DNA of 64,000 nucleotides from Actinacidiphila yanglinensis (lineage in GTDB: Bacteria; Actinomycetota; Actinomycetes; Streptomycetales; Streptomycetaceae). The position numbers and the translations under genes are program-made. The DNA lies in contig NZ_FNVU01000004.1 in the NCBI RefSeq assembly GCF_900107965.1, forward strand, positions 496,001-560,000, read 5' to 3'. The stretch's first letter is position 1, and each line of letters starts with the position of its first letter. The notes beneath the pieces were generated by a model. That model was given only the letters and a program-made list of their open reading frames with translations, had not been told where the DNA came from and did no database searches. Below, piece by piece: positions 52,812 through 61,835 of this stretch.

Positions 52812-54329
52812 GTGGGACACACCGGCATGGACACGGACGTGGTGATCGCGGGCGCCGGGCCGACGGGTCTGATGCTCGCCTGCGAGCTGCGGCTGGCGGG
52901 CGTCGACGTGATGGTGGTCGAGGGGCTCGCCGGGCGCACGGGCGAGTCGCGTGCCGGCGGGATGCACGCCCGCACCCTGGAGGTACTGGACCAGCGCGGC
53001 GTCCTCGACCGCTTCCTGGAGGTCGGTGAGCTGCAGCCGGTGGGCCACTTCTCGGGACTCTGGCTGGAGTTCGACGCGTTCGAGTCCCGGCACCCCCTGC
53101 CGCTGATGATCCTCCAGGACTCGGTCGAGCGGCTGCTGGAGCAGTGGGCGGGCGAACTCGGTGTGCGGGTGCGCTACGCGTCGCCGCTGACCGGCGTCCG
53201 CCAGGACGAGGAAGGCGTGACGATCGAACTCGGCGGGGCGCAGGAGGCAGGCGCCACCCTTCGCGCGCGCTACCTCGTGGGGTGCGACGGCGGGCGCAGC
53301 ACGGTGCGCAAGGCGGCGGGCATCGCCTTCCCCGGCACTTCGGCGACGATGACCGCGATGATCGGCGACGTGGAACTCCCGGACCTGCCGGAGGACTACA
53401 TATGGGTGCGCCGCCGCCCCGGCGGCGACTTCTCGGTGATCTCCTTCGAGCCGGGCTGGTACCGGGTGATCACGTCCGAGTACGACCGCGTCCCGGACCG
53501 CGACGAGCCCGCGACGTTCGAGCAGCTCAGGGACTCGCTGATCAGGATCGAGGGCACCGACTACGGCATGCACAGCCCCAGGTGGGTCTCCCGGTTCGGT
53601 GACGCGGCACGCCAGGCCGCCACGTACCGACAGGGCCGGGTGCTGGTCGCGGGCGACGCGGCGCACATCCACTACCCGGCCGGCGGGCAGGGGCTGAACA
53701 TGGGAGTGCAGGACGCGGTCAACCTCGGCTGGAAGCTCGGCTCGGTGGTGCGCGGCCTGGCACCGGAGAGCCTGCTGGACAGCTACCACGCCGAGCGGCA
53801 CCCCGTCGCGGCGGCCGTCCTGCAGAACACCCGGGCGCAGGCGGCGATGACCCGCCCCGGCCCCCAGACGGACGCGCTGCGCGAGCTGTTCGGCTCGCTC
53901 ATCGTGTTCGACGACGTCAACCGGTATCTCGGCGGCATGATCACCGCACTGGACATCAGGTACCCGATCGACGGCGACCACCCGCTGGCCGGCCGGCGCG
54001 TTCCCGACGCCGACCTCAAGACGGCCGACGGTGCCACCCGTGTCTACGAGCTGCTGCACGCCGCCCGCCCCGTGCTGCTCGACCTGCGCGGGAACGCGGG
54101 GGTGGCGGCGGTCGCCAAGGGCTGGGGCGACCGCGTCGATCTCGTCGAGGCGCGGAGCGAGGACGACGTCTGGCCGGTTCCGGTCATCGGCGAGGTCCCC
54201 GCTCCCGCCGCGCTCCTCATCCGGCCCGACGGCCACGTCGCCTGGGCGGCCGCCGCCGGTGGCACGATCGGCATCTCCGCGCTCAGGAACGCCCTCACCA
54301 CCTGGTTCGGCCCGGCCGCGCGCCGCTGA
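52812..54329 (+). CDS. Class A flavin monooxygenase (aromatic hydroxylase type)
   Basis: 505 residues. FAD loop VVIAGAGPTGLMLACELRLAG, the RAGGMHARTLEVLDQRG region, YLVGCDGGRSTVRKAAGI (DG motif) and VLVAGDAAHIHYPAGGQGLNMGVQDAVNLGWKL (GD motif), with a thioredoxin-like C-terminal domain (VLLDLRGNAGVAAVAKGW). This layout fits polyketide aromatic hydroxylases and tetracycline/rifampicin-inactivating monooxygenases. GTG 52812 has AAGGGGG upstream; ATG 52827 is an alternative. It lies between the two copies of a 28-bp repeat, so it was probably inserted here. Confidence 0.87.
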   Translation: MGHTGMDTDVVIAGAGPTGLMLACELRLAGVDVMVVEGLAGRTGESRAGGMHARTLEVLDQRGVLDRFLEVGELQPVGHFSGLWLEFDAFESRHPLPLMILQDSVERLLEQWAGELGVRVRYASPLTGVRQDEEGVTIELGGAQEAGATLRARYLVGCDGGRSTVRKAAGIAFPGTSATMTAMIGDVELPDLPEDYIWVRRRPGGDFSVISFEPGWYRVITSEYDRVPDRDEPATFEQLRDSLIRIEGTDYGMHSPRWVSRFGDAARQAATYRQGRVLVAGDAAHIHYPAGGQGLNMGVQDAVNLGWKLGSVVRGLAPESLLDSYHAERHPVAAAVLQNTRAQAAMTRPGPQTDALRELFGSLIVFDDVNRYLGGMITALDIRYPIDGDHPLAGRRVPDADLKTADGATRVYELLHAARPVLLDLRGNAGVAAVAKGWGDRVDLVEARSEDDVWPVPVIGEVPAPAALLIRPDGHVAWAAAAGGTIGISALRNALTTWFGPAARR

Positions 54330-54406
54330 GCTTCCGCCCGATCCCCTCGGTCCGCCGCCGGCCAGTCGCCGGGCCGCGCCCGTTGGCGTCCTGGTGTGCG
54401 ACGCCC

Positions 54407-54434
54407 GGCTCTGGTCAGGGCCGTTCGGCAGTGC
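54407..54434 (+). repeat. 28-bp direct repeat, copy 2 (hydrolase 3' remnant)
   Basis: Exact copy of 52460-52487. Read in the same frame it gives ALVRAVRQC followed by Leu-Arg-stop, so it is the broken-off C-terminus of a serine hydrolase gene lying just before the SDR. Confidence 0.9.
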
Positions 54435-54447
54435 TTACGCTGACCGG

Positions 54448-55236
54448 ATGACTGAGCGCTTCGAGGGCTACGGCGTGTTGGTGACGGGGGCCGCGCGCGG
54501 GATCGGCGAGGCCACGGCGCGCAGGTTCGCCGCCGAGGGCGCGAGGGTGCTGATCGCCGACCTCGACGAAGCCGCGGGCGCGCGTACGGCCGCGGCGATC
54601 CGGGCGGAGGGCGGGCAGGCGCAGGCGGTGGCGTGCGACGTGGCGGACCGGGCGTCGGTGGACGCGGCGGTCGCCCACGCGGTGGAGCTGTTCGGCGCCT
54701 TGGACGTGCTGGTGAACAACGCCTACTCCTGCGGTGAGCATCACGACGACTTCACTCTGGAGAGTGACGAGGCGTGGCAGCGCGACCTGGATGTCACCCT
54801 CACCGGTGCGATGAGATGCTCGCGGGCCGCGCTTCCCGCTCTGCTGAACGCACCGGATCGGCGAGGTGCCATCGTCAACATCGGTTCCGTGAACGGATTG
54901 TCGTACTTCGGCAATCACTCCTACAGCGCGGCGAAGGCGGGACTGATCTCGCTGACCCGCACCCTGGCGATGCACGTGGCCTCCGACGGTGTACGGGTCA
55001 ACCTTGTGGCGCCCGGCACGATCCGTACGCCGGCCTGGGCGGGGCGTGAGGCGGTCCTGGACGCGGCGGCGCACGCCTACCCGTTGGGGCGGATCGGCGA
55101 GCCCGCCGACATCGCGGCGGCCGTGACGTTCCTGGCGTCCAAGGACGCGTCCTGGATCACGGGGACCACGCTTCCGGTGGACGGCGGGATCCTCAGCAGC
55201 AACTCGGGGTTCACGGAGGCGCTGACCGCCGAGTGA
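54448..55236 (+). CDS. Short-chain dehydrogenase/reductase
   Basis: 262-residue classical SDR. TGAARGIG cofactor loop (residues 13-20), NNAYS in place of the usual NNAG, catalytic Ser in GSVNG and SYSAAK (Tyr, Lys), PLGRIGEPADIAAAVTFLASKDASWITG as in FabG-like enzymes. ATG 54448, 13 nt after the repeat copy. Substrate unknown. Ends at a bidirectional terminator. Confidence 0.88.
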   Translation: MTERFEGYGVLVTGAARGIGEATARRFAAEGARVLIADLDEAAGARTAAAIRAEGGQAQAVACDVADRASVDAAVAHAVELFGALDVLVNNAYSCGEHHDDFTLESDEAWQRDLDVTLTGAMRCSRAALPALLNAPDRRGAIVNIGSVNGLSYFGNHSYSAAKAGLISLTRTLAMHVASDGVRVNLVAPGTIRTPAWAGREAVLDAAAHAYPLGRIGEPADIAAAVTFLASKDASWITGTTLPVDGGILSSNSGFTEALTAE

Positions 55237-55258
55237 GGCGAGGGGGCCCTCGCCTCAC
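55233..55258. terminator. Bidirectional terminator overlapping a stop codon
   Basis: GTGAGGCGAGGG and CCCTCGCCTCAC are perfect 12-bp arms around GG; the SDR stop lies inside. Convergent with the PBP gene, whose stop is at 55276. Confidence 0.8.
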
Positions 55259-55275
55259 CCGGCAGCGGCCGGCTG

Positions 55276-56919
55276 CTACGACGCCGCGCGCAGCACCGAT
55301 GCGACGATCGGACCGGCGGAGTCGACGCCCTCACCGCCCTGGACGACCATCGCCGCCGCGGCGACGTGCCCGTGGTACGCGGTGAACCAGCCGTTGGGCG
55401 CACCGGTCGACGCCTCCGCGGAACCGGTCTTCGCGCCGACCGTGCCGCCGAAGTCGTGCATGGCCGCGTAGGCGGTGCCGTCGGTGATGGTCCGGTGCAT
55501 CATCTGCATCAGGTCGGTGCGGACGCCCGAGGGCAGCGGTGAGGTGCTGATCTGGGCGCGCTGGTCGATCACGCTGGAGTCCTGCAGCAGCGACGGCTGG
55601 TGGAAGCGGCCGTCGACCACGGTCGCCGACACCGACGCCATGTTGAGGGTGGTCATCACCACCTGGCCCTGGCCGATCATCTCCGAGGTCATCTCGTCGC
55701 CGGTGCCGCCGGGGATGTTGCCGTCGTCGGTGGAGGTGCCGACATACCAGTCGGTGCCGAGCCCGTAGTAGGTGCGGCCGGTGGTGGTCAGCGTGGTGGG
55801 ACCGATGTCGCCGGCGAGCCGGATGAACCCGGTGTTGCAGGAGTTGGCGAAGTCCCACGCGAAGTCGGCGCCGGGGTTGTCGCGGCTGACGTTCGTGTAG
55901 GCCTTGCCGAGGTGGCGGCTGTAGCCGCTGACGCACTGCGAGTGGGTCTGCGGTGTGACGCCCGCGTTGAGCAGCGCGGTGGCGGTGACGATCTTGAACG
56001 TGGAGCCGGGCGCCTCGAGTGACTGGAGCGCGATGTCCTGGCCGCTCGCCGGGTTGAAGGCGATCGCCATGATGCCGCCGGTGTCGGTGTCCAGTGCGGT
56101 CACCCCGGATTGCGGCTTGGCGAGCACCGCCTTCTCGGCGGCGGCCTGGGCGGTGGCGTCCAGCGTCGTGCGCAACTTGGCGTCGACGCCCTTGCGCAGG
56201 ACGAGGAGCGTGGCGCCGGTCCCGCCGTCGCTGTCCTCGACGTACGTCTCGATGCCCGGGGTGCCGGTCTGCTTCACGTGGCCGGAGTAGCGCTCCCGCA
56301 ACTGCGCGGCGATCTGTGTCAACGACGGGTAGGCACTGATGTCCAGCACCTTGCCGTTGCGGTCGACGATGTCCACGTCGGGGGTCTTGGCCACACCCGT
56401 CACCAGGGAGTCGCCGTCCTTGAGCCCGGGATGGAGCACCGAGGGCGCCCACTTCACGGTGATCCGGTTGTAGTAGCTGCGGATGACCGTCAGCGAGGAG
56501 GTGTACTTCCACTCCTTGCTGATGCCCTGGTAGGAGAGGTGCGCGTCGACCGTGTAGTTCACCTGGGCGCCGGACGTGGTGCTCGGGACCGCCCGGACGG
56601 ACGTCACATGGGCGTGGTCGCGGTACCCGTCCAGCCCCGAGGCCGCCTCCTGCGCGGAGTCGGTCAGGGCGGCCGCCTTGGCGGTGTCGCCCGACGACCA
56701 CGCCTTCAGGAAGGCGTCCGCGGCCTTGGTGATCTCCTTGGCACCGGGTGGCTTGGAACTGATGGGTGACGCGGTCGAGTTCGTCGTCGTCAGGCCGGTA
56801 TTGCCGACGCTGTGGCTCAGGCCGCTGATGATGTTGTAGGCGCCGTAACCGCCGACCGCCAGCATCCCGATGGCGACCGTGCCGACGATGCCGACCTTGA
56901 CTCCCCGTGATATGGGCAC
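55276..56919 (-). CDS. Penicillin-binding protein (class B-type transpeptidase)
   Basis: 547 residues, anchored by one N-terminal helix (VGIVGTVAIGMLAVGGYGAY). An NTF2-like MecA_N domain (AADAFLKAWSSGDTAKAAAL) and a dimerisation region precede the transpeptidase: nucleophile Ser306 in APGSTFK, SCN in DFANSCNTGF, and KTG in GAKTGSAE. Cross-links peptidoglycan. GTG 56919 has a GGGAGG-type site 4-6 nt upstream; the longer frame to 56970 would run through palindromic control DNA. Two palindromes lie at 56939-56963. Confidence 0.9.
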   Translation of the reverse strand: MPISRGVKVGIVGTVAIGMLAVGGYGAYNIISGLSHSVGNTGLTTTNSTASPISSKPPGAKEITKAADAFLKAWSSGDTAKAAALTDSAQEAASGLDGYRDHAHVTSVRAVPSTTSGAQVNYTVDAHLSYQGISKEWKYTSSLTVIRSYYNRITVKWAPSVLHPGLKDGDSLVTGVAKTPDVDIVDRNGKVLDISAYPSLTQIAAQLRERYSGHVKQTGTPGIETYVEDSDGGTGATLLVLRKGVDAKLRTTLDATAQAAAEKAVLAKPQSGVTALDTDTGGIMAIAFNPASGQDIALQSLEAPGSTFKIVTATALLNAGVTPQTHSQCVSGYSRHLGKAYTNVSRDNPGADFAWDFANSCNTGFIRLAGDIGPTTLTTTGRTYYGLGTDWYVGTSTDDGNIPGGTGDEMTSEMIGQGQVVMTTLNMASVSATVVDGRFHQPSLLQDSSVIDQRAQISTSPLPSGVRTDLMQMMHRTITDGTAYAAMHDFGGTVGAKTGSAEASTGAPNGWFTAYHGHVAAAAMVVQGGEGVDSAGPIVASVLRAAS

Positions 56920-56938
56920 GAGGCCCCCCCTCCCCCAC

Positions 56939-56963
56939 TGAACGCGTTCAATTGAGCGCGCTC
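56939..56963. promoter_or_regulatory. Twin palindromes upstream of the PBP gene
   Basis: TGAACGCGTTCA (56939-56950) and GAGCGCGCTC (56954-56963) are perfect palindromes 20-45 nt before the start, a place suited to operator sites. Confidence 0.45.
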
Positions 56964-57081
56964 TCGGCACTTTAGGCGAGCGGTAGGGAGCTCAGGTCTC
57001 GATCAGAACACGGATTCGTACTGAAGCCGTATGAACGGCAACCGGTCCGGGGGCGTCGCCGTACGGCCCCGAACCCGCCGG

Positions 57082-58806
57082 TCAGATCCAGGAGTCCAGC
57101 CACATTCTGGCCTGCCAGGAGTGGTAGGGGATCGTCATGCCCGTGTAGATCGGGAAGAAGTAGATGAAGTTCCAGATGATGAGCAGGACCAGGGTGCCCG
57201 CGCCCACCGCGCCCCACATGCGTCTGCTCTCCGACGACTCGCGTGGGCCGAGGAACGCGCCGATCATCATGGTGACCGCCAGGCAGAGGTACGGCACGAA
57301 GGCGACCGCGTAGAAGTAGAAGATCGTGCGGTCCTGGTAGTGGAACCAGGGGAGCAGGCCGGCGCCGGCCGCGCACAGGATGGCGCCCGCCCGCCAGTCG
57401 CGGCGGGCGATCCAGCGGTAGAGCAGGTAGACCAGCGCGAAGCAGGCCGACCACCACAGCAGCGGGGTGCCGAGGGCGAGGATCTCCCGGGAGCACCCGC
57501 TCGCGGCCTTGCAGCCGTCCTGGCCGTACTTGGGCGACTCGAAGTAGTAGGACACCGGCCGCCCGAGGACCAGCCAGCTCCAGGGGTTGGACTCGTACGG
57601 GTGGTAGGTGTGCAGGCCGACGTTGAACTTGTAGACGTCGTGCTCGTAGTGCCACAGGCTGCGCAGCGGCGCCGGGATCCAGGACCAGAAGCCGCCGCGG
57701 CCGTCCGCCCAGTGCCGGTCGTAGCCGTCGCTGGACAGGAACCAGCCGGTCCAGGTGAGCAGGTACGTGACCACGGCCACCGGCAGCATCGTCAGCACCG
57801 ACCAGCCGAGGTCCTTGCGCAGGACGGCGAGGTACGGGCTGCGGGAGCCGGCGACCCGCCGGGAGCCGACGTCCCACAGCACCGTCATGATCATGAAGAA
57901 GGCCAGGAAGTACAGGCCGTTCCACTTGCTGGAGGCGGCCAGGCCCAGCAGCACCGCGGCGGCGATCCGCCAGGGCCGCCAGCCCATGCCCTGCCGGGAG
58001 CCGGTCTTGTCGTCGGGCCCGGCGAAGCCGTCCTCCCCGACGGGCAGTGCCGCCGCGAGCCGGGCCCGCGACCAGTCGCGGTCGACCAGCAGGCAGCCGA
58101 ACGCGGCCAGCGCGAAGAACATGATGACGAGGTCGAGCAGCGCGATCCGGCTCATCACGAACTCGAGGCCGTCGACGGCCATCAGGGTGCCGGCCACGCA
58201 GCCCAGCGCGGTGGAGCGGAACAGCCGGCGCCCGATCCGGCACAGCATCAGCACCGCGAGGGTGCCGAGCACGGCCATCATGAAGCGCCAGCCGAAGGGG
58301 TTCAGCCCGAACATCCACTCGCCGGAGCCGATGATCCACTTGCCGGTGGGCGGGTGGACCACGTAGCTGCCGACCTTGGACAGCCCGACGACCTGGGGGT
58401 GGGCGAGGATCTGCGGGTTGGAGATCTTGCCGTCCGGCCACGTGCCCTCGTAGCCGTACTTGATCATCGACCAGGCGTCCTTGGCGTAGTACGTCTCGTC
58501 GAAGACGACGTCACGCGGGCTGCCGAGGTGCCAGAAGCGCAGGCCGCCCGCGAGGACGGCGACCAGGATCGGGCCGAGCCACCCGGAGGACTTCGCGGCG
58601 AGGTGGGCCAGCCGCGGGCTGAGGCCGAGCATCTGCCAGAGCCGGGTGCCCGGCTCGGGGAACGGCGGGACCAGGCGCTCCCGGGTGTCGGTCCGGGGTC
58701 GTTCGACGTGCCCGAAGCCGCGCAGCCGCCGCGCCCACGCGCTCGGCTCCGCCTGTGCCCGGACGTCCTCTGGGGCACGGTCCTGCGCCACGGTCTCACT
58801 CGTCAC
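57082..58806 (-). CDS. pmt: Protein O-mannosyltransferase
   Basis: 574-residue GT39 (PMT) membrane enzyme that moves mannose from polyprenyl phosphomannose to Ser/Thr of exported proteins. SPRDVVFDETYYAKDAWSMIKYGYEG holds the Asp-Glu catalytic loop after TM1; WRFMMAVLGTLAVLMLCRIG, DGLEFVMSRIALLDLVIMFF and a C-terminal multi-helix region ending WQARMWLDSWI follow. GTG 58806 chosen since the conserved protein begins nearby; the open frame continues into the shared promoter with rsmI (113 nt). Confidence 0.92.
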   Translation of the reverse strand: MTSETVAQDRAPEDVRAQAEPSAWARRLRGFGHVERPRTDTRERLVPPFPEPGTRLWQMLGLSPRLAHLAAKSSGWLGPILVAVLAGGLRFWHLGSPRDVVFDETYYAKDAWSMIKYGYEGTWPDGKISNPQILAHPQVVGLSKVGSYVVHPPTGKWIIGSGEWMFGLNPFGWRFMMAVLGTLAVLMLCRIGRRLFRSTALGCVAGTLMAVDGLEFVMSRIALLDLVIMFFALAAFGCLLVDRDWSRARLAAALPVGEDGFAGPDDKTGSRQGMGWRPWRIAAAVLLGLAASSKWNGLYFLAFFMIMTVLWDVGSRRVAGSRSPYLAVLRKDLGWSVLTMLPVAVVTYLLTWTGWFLSSDGYDRHWADGRGGFWSWIPAPLRSLWHYEHDVYKFNVGLHTYHPYESNPWSWLVLGRPVSYYFESPKYGQDGCKAASGCSREILALGTPLLWWSACFALVYLLYRWIARRDWRAGAILCAAGAGLLPWFHYQDRTIFYFYAVAFVPYLCLAVTMMIGAFLGPRESSESRRMWGAVGAGTLVLLIIWNFIYFFPIYTGMTIPYHSWQARMWLDSWI

Positions 58807-58919
58807 CGGCCCATCGTAGGGAAAGCGTCTGAGATTGCGATGAGGTGTCGGCAGGCGGGGCGGCTTTGTCCGGTAATCCGAGCGCCGGAGGCGGGAGAGG
58901 GCCGCCCTAGACTCGACCC

Positions 58920-59873
58920 GTGACCAGCTCATCCGAAGATCCGTCCCAGACCGCGGCAGATCCGTCCCGGACCTCGGCCGAGGAGCCGGCACCCGGCGCG
59001 CCCGCACCGCACCCGGCGCAGGAGGGTGCGGGGCTGCTCGTCCTGGCGGGCACCCCGATCGGCGATGTCGCGGACGCGCCGCCGCGGCTGGCCCAGGAGT
59101 TGGCCGCCGCCGACGTGGTGGCCGCGGAGGACACCCGGCGGCTGCGCAGGCTCACCCAGGCGCTGGGCGTCGAGCCGGGCGGGCGGGTGGTGTCCTACTT
59201 CGAGGGGAACGAGGCGGCCCGCACCGGCGAGCTGGCCGACGCGCTGGAGGGCGGCGCCCGTGTGGTGCTCGTCACCGACGCGGGCATGCCGTCGGTGTCC
59301 GACCCGGGCTACCGGCTGGTGGCAGCCGCCGTCGAGCGCGGGGTGCGGGTGACGGCGGTGCCGGGGCCGTCGGCCGTCCTGACCGCGCTTGCGGTGTCGG
59401 GCCTGCCGGTGGACCGGTTCTGCTTCGAGGGGTTCCTGCCGCGCAAGTCGGGGGAGCGGCTGGCCCGGCTGAGGGAGGTCGCCGCCGACCGGCGCACGCT
59501 GGTGTACTTCGAGGCGCCGCACCGTATCGACGACACCCTGGCGGCCATGGCGGAGGTGTTCGGCGCCGACCGCCGGGCCGCGGTGTGCCGGGAACTGACC
59601 AAGACCTACGAGGAGGTGCGGCGCGGGCCGCTGGCGGAGCTGGCGCGGTGGGCCGCCGAGCGCGTGAGGGGCGAGATCACCGTGGTGGTGGAGGGTGCCC
59701 CCGCGCCGGCGCCGCAGGACCTGGCACCGGAGGAGCTGGTGCGGCGGGTGGCGGCGCGCGAGGCGGCCGGGGAGCGCCGCAAGGAGGCCATCGCGGCGGT
59801 CGCGGTCGAGGCGGGGCTGCCGAAGCGCGAGGTGTTCGACGCGGTGGTGGCGGCGAAGCACGGGAAGGTGTGA
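58920..59873 (+). CDS. rsmI: 16S rRNA (cytidine1402-2'-O)-methyltransferase
   Basis: 317 residues; SAM-dependent tetrapyrrole-methylase-fold enzyme modifying C1402 in the ribosome decoding site. GTPIGDVADAPPRLAQEL, VVAAEDTRRLRRL, VTDAGMPSVSDPGYRLV, VPGPSAVLTALAVSGLP, FCFEGFLPRKSGERL and ELTKTYEEVRRG are all present. A Pro/Ala-rich head of 35 residues precedes the fold. GTG 58920, divergent from pmt. Confidence 0.93.
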   Translation: MTSSSEDPSQTAADPSRTSAEEPAPGAPAPHPAQEGAGLLVLAGTPIGDVADAPPRLAQELAAADVVAAEDTRRLRRLTQALGVEPGGRVVSYFEGNEAARTGELADALEGGARVVLVTDAGMPSVSDPGYRLVAAAVERGVRVTAVPGPSAVLTALAVSGLPVDRFCFEGFLPRKSGERLARLREVAADRRTLVYFEAPHRIDDTLAAMAEVFGADRRAAVCRELTKTYEEVRRGPLAELARWAAERVRGEITVVVEGAPAPAPQDLAPEELVRRVAAREAAGERRKEAIAAVAVEAGLPKREVFDAVVAAKHGKV

Positions 59874-59911
59874 CGCGCCGAGGGGGGCTGACGCAGAGCA
59901 AGGAGTGACGC

Positions 59912-60151
59912 ATGGTGAGGTCTGCCGCGGACGGGGGGAGCGCGGCGGCGCACGCCATCCCCGCCCTGACCGGCGCGAACGGCGGTCCGCGGGGGCGCGT
60001 GGCCCATAAACGCCGTGCAGGGCAAAGCAATCTCGGCCATCTCCCACATACGCCCCAAATCTGGCTCAAGTCTCGGCCGGGTGTGCTGCGTGCGGGACGG
60101 ATGGGGCGTTCGCTGGGGGTGGGAAGTCCCGGTCGGACAGGTTGTCCGTAG
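59912..60151 (+). CDS. Possible small ORF, unknown
   Basis: 79 codons. AAGGAG lies 7 nt before ATG 59912, a good initiation context 36 nt after rsmI, but the peptide is Arg/Gly-rich, lacks any known motif, and its last part looks like non-coding sequence with low codon bias. It may be only a leader for the next gene. Confidence 0.25.
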   Translation: MVRSAADGGSAAAHAIPALTGANGGPRGRVAHKRRAGQSNLGHLPHTPQIWLKSRPGVLRAGRMGRSLGVGSPGRTGCP

Positions 60152-60167
60152 GGCCGCAGGAGCTGCC

Positions 60168-60629
60168 ATGAGCAACACCGTCGGAAACGGGCGTGACGCG
60201 GCGGGGCGCACAGCGCACCCCGAAGCGTCCGCCCCCCACGTCGGGTCCGCCCACAACGTCAGGGAGGCGTACGCCTTCGCCTGCATGAACTGCGGGCACG
60301 GCTGGGAGCAGGCGTACGAGATAGAGCACCACGTCGACACCTCGGGCCGCCCCTTCGTCACCTACCTCGCCGACGGAACCGCGGTGCCCTCGCCGCTGAC
60401 CCGCCCCAACTGCGACAACTGCGGCGGCCACCTGGTGCGCATCATGCGCTCCGGGCAGGTCGACGAGGTGGTCTCGCACTGGCACGCGCCGAGGGCCGAG
60501 CCCGCGGAGCGGCGTGTCCACCACTGGTCGGTGCGCGGGCTGCTGCACCGCAGGCAGGGGCAGCCGGGGATCCCCGGAGCCGCGCAGCCGCCCGGCCGGC
60601 CGGGGACTCCCGCGGGGCCGGCCGCCTGA
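60168..60629 (+). CDS. Zinc-ribbon protein, unknown function
   Basis: 153 residues. FACMNCGHGWEQAYEIEHH and CDNCGGHLVRIMRSG form a two-knuckle (CxxC...CxxC) zinc ribbon separated by about 45 residues; the C-terminus is Pro/Gly-rich. Conserved next to rsmI and tatD in Streptomyces; role unknown. ATG 60168 with GCAGGAG 5 nt upstream. No membrane segments. Confidence 0.8.
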   Translation: MSNTVGNGRDAAGRTAHPEASAPHVGSAHNVREAYAFACMNCGHGWEQAYEIEHHVDTSGRPFVTYLADGTAVPSPLTRPNCDNCGGHLVRIMRSGQVDEVVSHWHAPRAEPAERRVHHWSVRGLLHRRQGQPGIPGAAQPPGRPGTPAGPAA

Positions 60630-60680
60630 CAGCCGCGGGCCGGCCGCCCCCGGCCGGGCGGCCGTCCCTAGGATCGGACC

Positions 60681-61619
60681 ATGCCGACGAAGCCGACGCC
60701 GCCGAGCCAGCCGACCCAGCCGACGCAGCAGTCGAAGCCGACGCAGCAGTCGAAGAAGAACGCCGCCCCCGCCCCGGCCCCCGAGCCGCTGCGCGTCCCG
60801 GTCGCCGACTCGCACACGCACCTGGACATGCAGTCGGGAACCGTCGAGGAGGCGCTGGCGGCGGCCGCGGCGGTCGGGGTGCACACCCTCATCCAGGTCG
60901 GCTGCGACCTGGAGGGCTCGCGCTGGGCGGCGCGCACGGCGGCGGAGCACGACGCGATCTGGGCGACGGTGGCACTGCACCCCAACGAGGCGCCCAGGAT
61001 CGTGCACGGGGACCCCGACCACTGGTCGCGGCAGGGCGACCGAGAGCCGGGCGGGATGGCGGCGCTGGAGACGGCGATCGACGAGATCGACGCACTGGCC
61101 GCGCTGCCGCAGGTGCGGGGCGTGGGCGAGACCGGCCTGGACTACTACCGCACCGGGCCGGGCGGCGCGCAGGCCCAGGCGCACTCCTTCCGGCGGCACC
61201 TCGCGATCGCCAAGCGGCACGACAAGGCGCTGGTCATCCACGACCGGGACGCGCACGAGGACGTGCTGCGCATCCTGGAGGAGGAGGGCGCGCCCCGCAC
61301 CGTGCTCTTCCACTGCTTCTCCGGCGACGCCGCCATGGCCCGGCTCTGCGCCGAGCGCGGCTACTACCTGTCCTTCGCGGGGAACGTCAGCTACAAGTCG
61401 GCGCAGAACCTGCGGGACGCGGTGGCCGCCGCGCCGCTGGACCGGCTGCTGGTGGAGACGGACGCGCCCTTCCTCACCCCGGTCCCGCACCGGGGCCGGC
61501 CGAACGCCCCGTACCTGATCCCGGTGACGCTGCGGGCGATGGCCGCGGCCAGGGGCGAGGACGAGGACACCCTCGCGGCGGCGGTGGCGGCCAACACCGC
61601 GCGGGTCTTCGGCTACTGA
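60681..61619 (+). CDS. tatD: TatD-family metal-dependent DNase
   Basis: 312 residues. After an unusual low-complexity head rich in Pro, Thr, Gln and Lys comes the TIM-barrel: DSHTHLDM metal ligands, GETGLDYYR, VIHDRDAHEDVL, VLFHCFSGD and LVETDAPFL. TatD proteins are 3'-5' DNases used in repair. The head is encoded partly by an exact 18-bp tandem duplication at 60720-60755. ATG 60681; homologues start nearer to residue 35, so the first 35 residues are lineage-specific or partly untranslated. Confidence 0.9.
   Translation: MPTKPTPPSQPTQPTQQSKPTQQSKKNAAPAPAPEPLRVPVADSHTHLDMQSGTVEEALAAAAAVGVHTLIQVGCDLEGSRWAARTAAEHDAIWATVALHPNEAPRIVHGDPDHWSRQGDREPGGMAALETAIDEIDALAALPQVRGVGETGLDYYRTGPGGAQAQAHSFRRHLAIAKRHDKALVIHDRDAHEDVLRILEEEGAPRTVLFHCFSGDAAMARLCAERGYYLSFAGNVSYKSAQNLRDAVAAAPLDRLLVETDAPFLTPVPHRGRPNAPYLIPVTLRAMAAARGEDEDTLAAAVAANTARVFGY
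60720..60755 (+). repeat. 18-bp tandem duplication in tatD
   Basis: CCGACGCAGCAGTCGAAG occurs twice in tandem, encoding PTQQSK twice in the protein's head. Confidence 0.85.
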
Positions 61620-61650
61620 GCCGCTCCGGCCCGCACCGGGCAGTGCCGCG

Positions 61651-61680
61651 CCGCACCGGGCCGCACCGGGCCGCACCGGG
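61651..61680. repeat. Short tandem repeat CCGCACCGGG
   Basis: Three perfect tandem copies, with a fourth at 61631-61640, in the 216-nt gap between tatD and rsmA. Possibly replication slippage; no function seen. Confidence 0.8.
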
Positions 61681-61835
61681 CGGGCGGGCATCGAGCCACT
61701 GCCCGCCCGGTGCCGAGCCGGCACCGACCCACCGCTCGCCCTGGTGCCCGCCCCGTACGCCCTGCCCCGCCCGGCTCCCTGCGGCGCACCGCGGGCTGGT
61801 AGGAGGCGGTGCGGGCTGCGGATAGCCTTGCGGGT

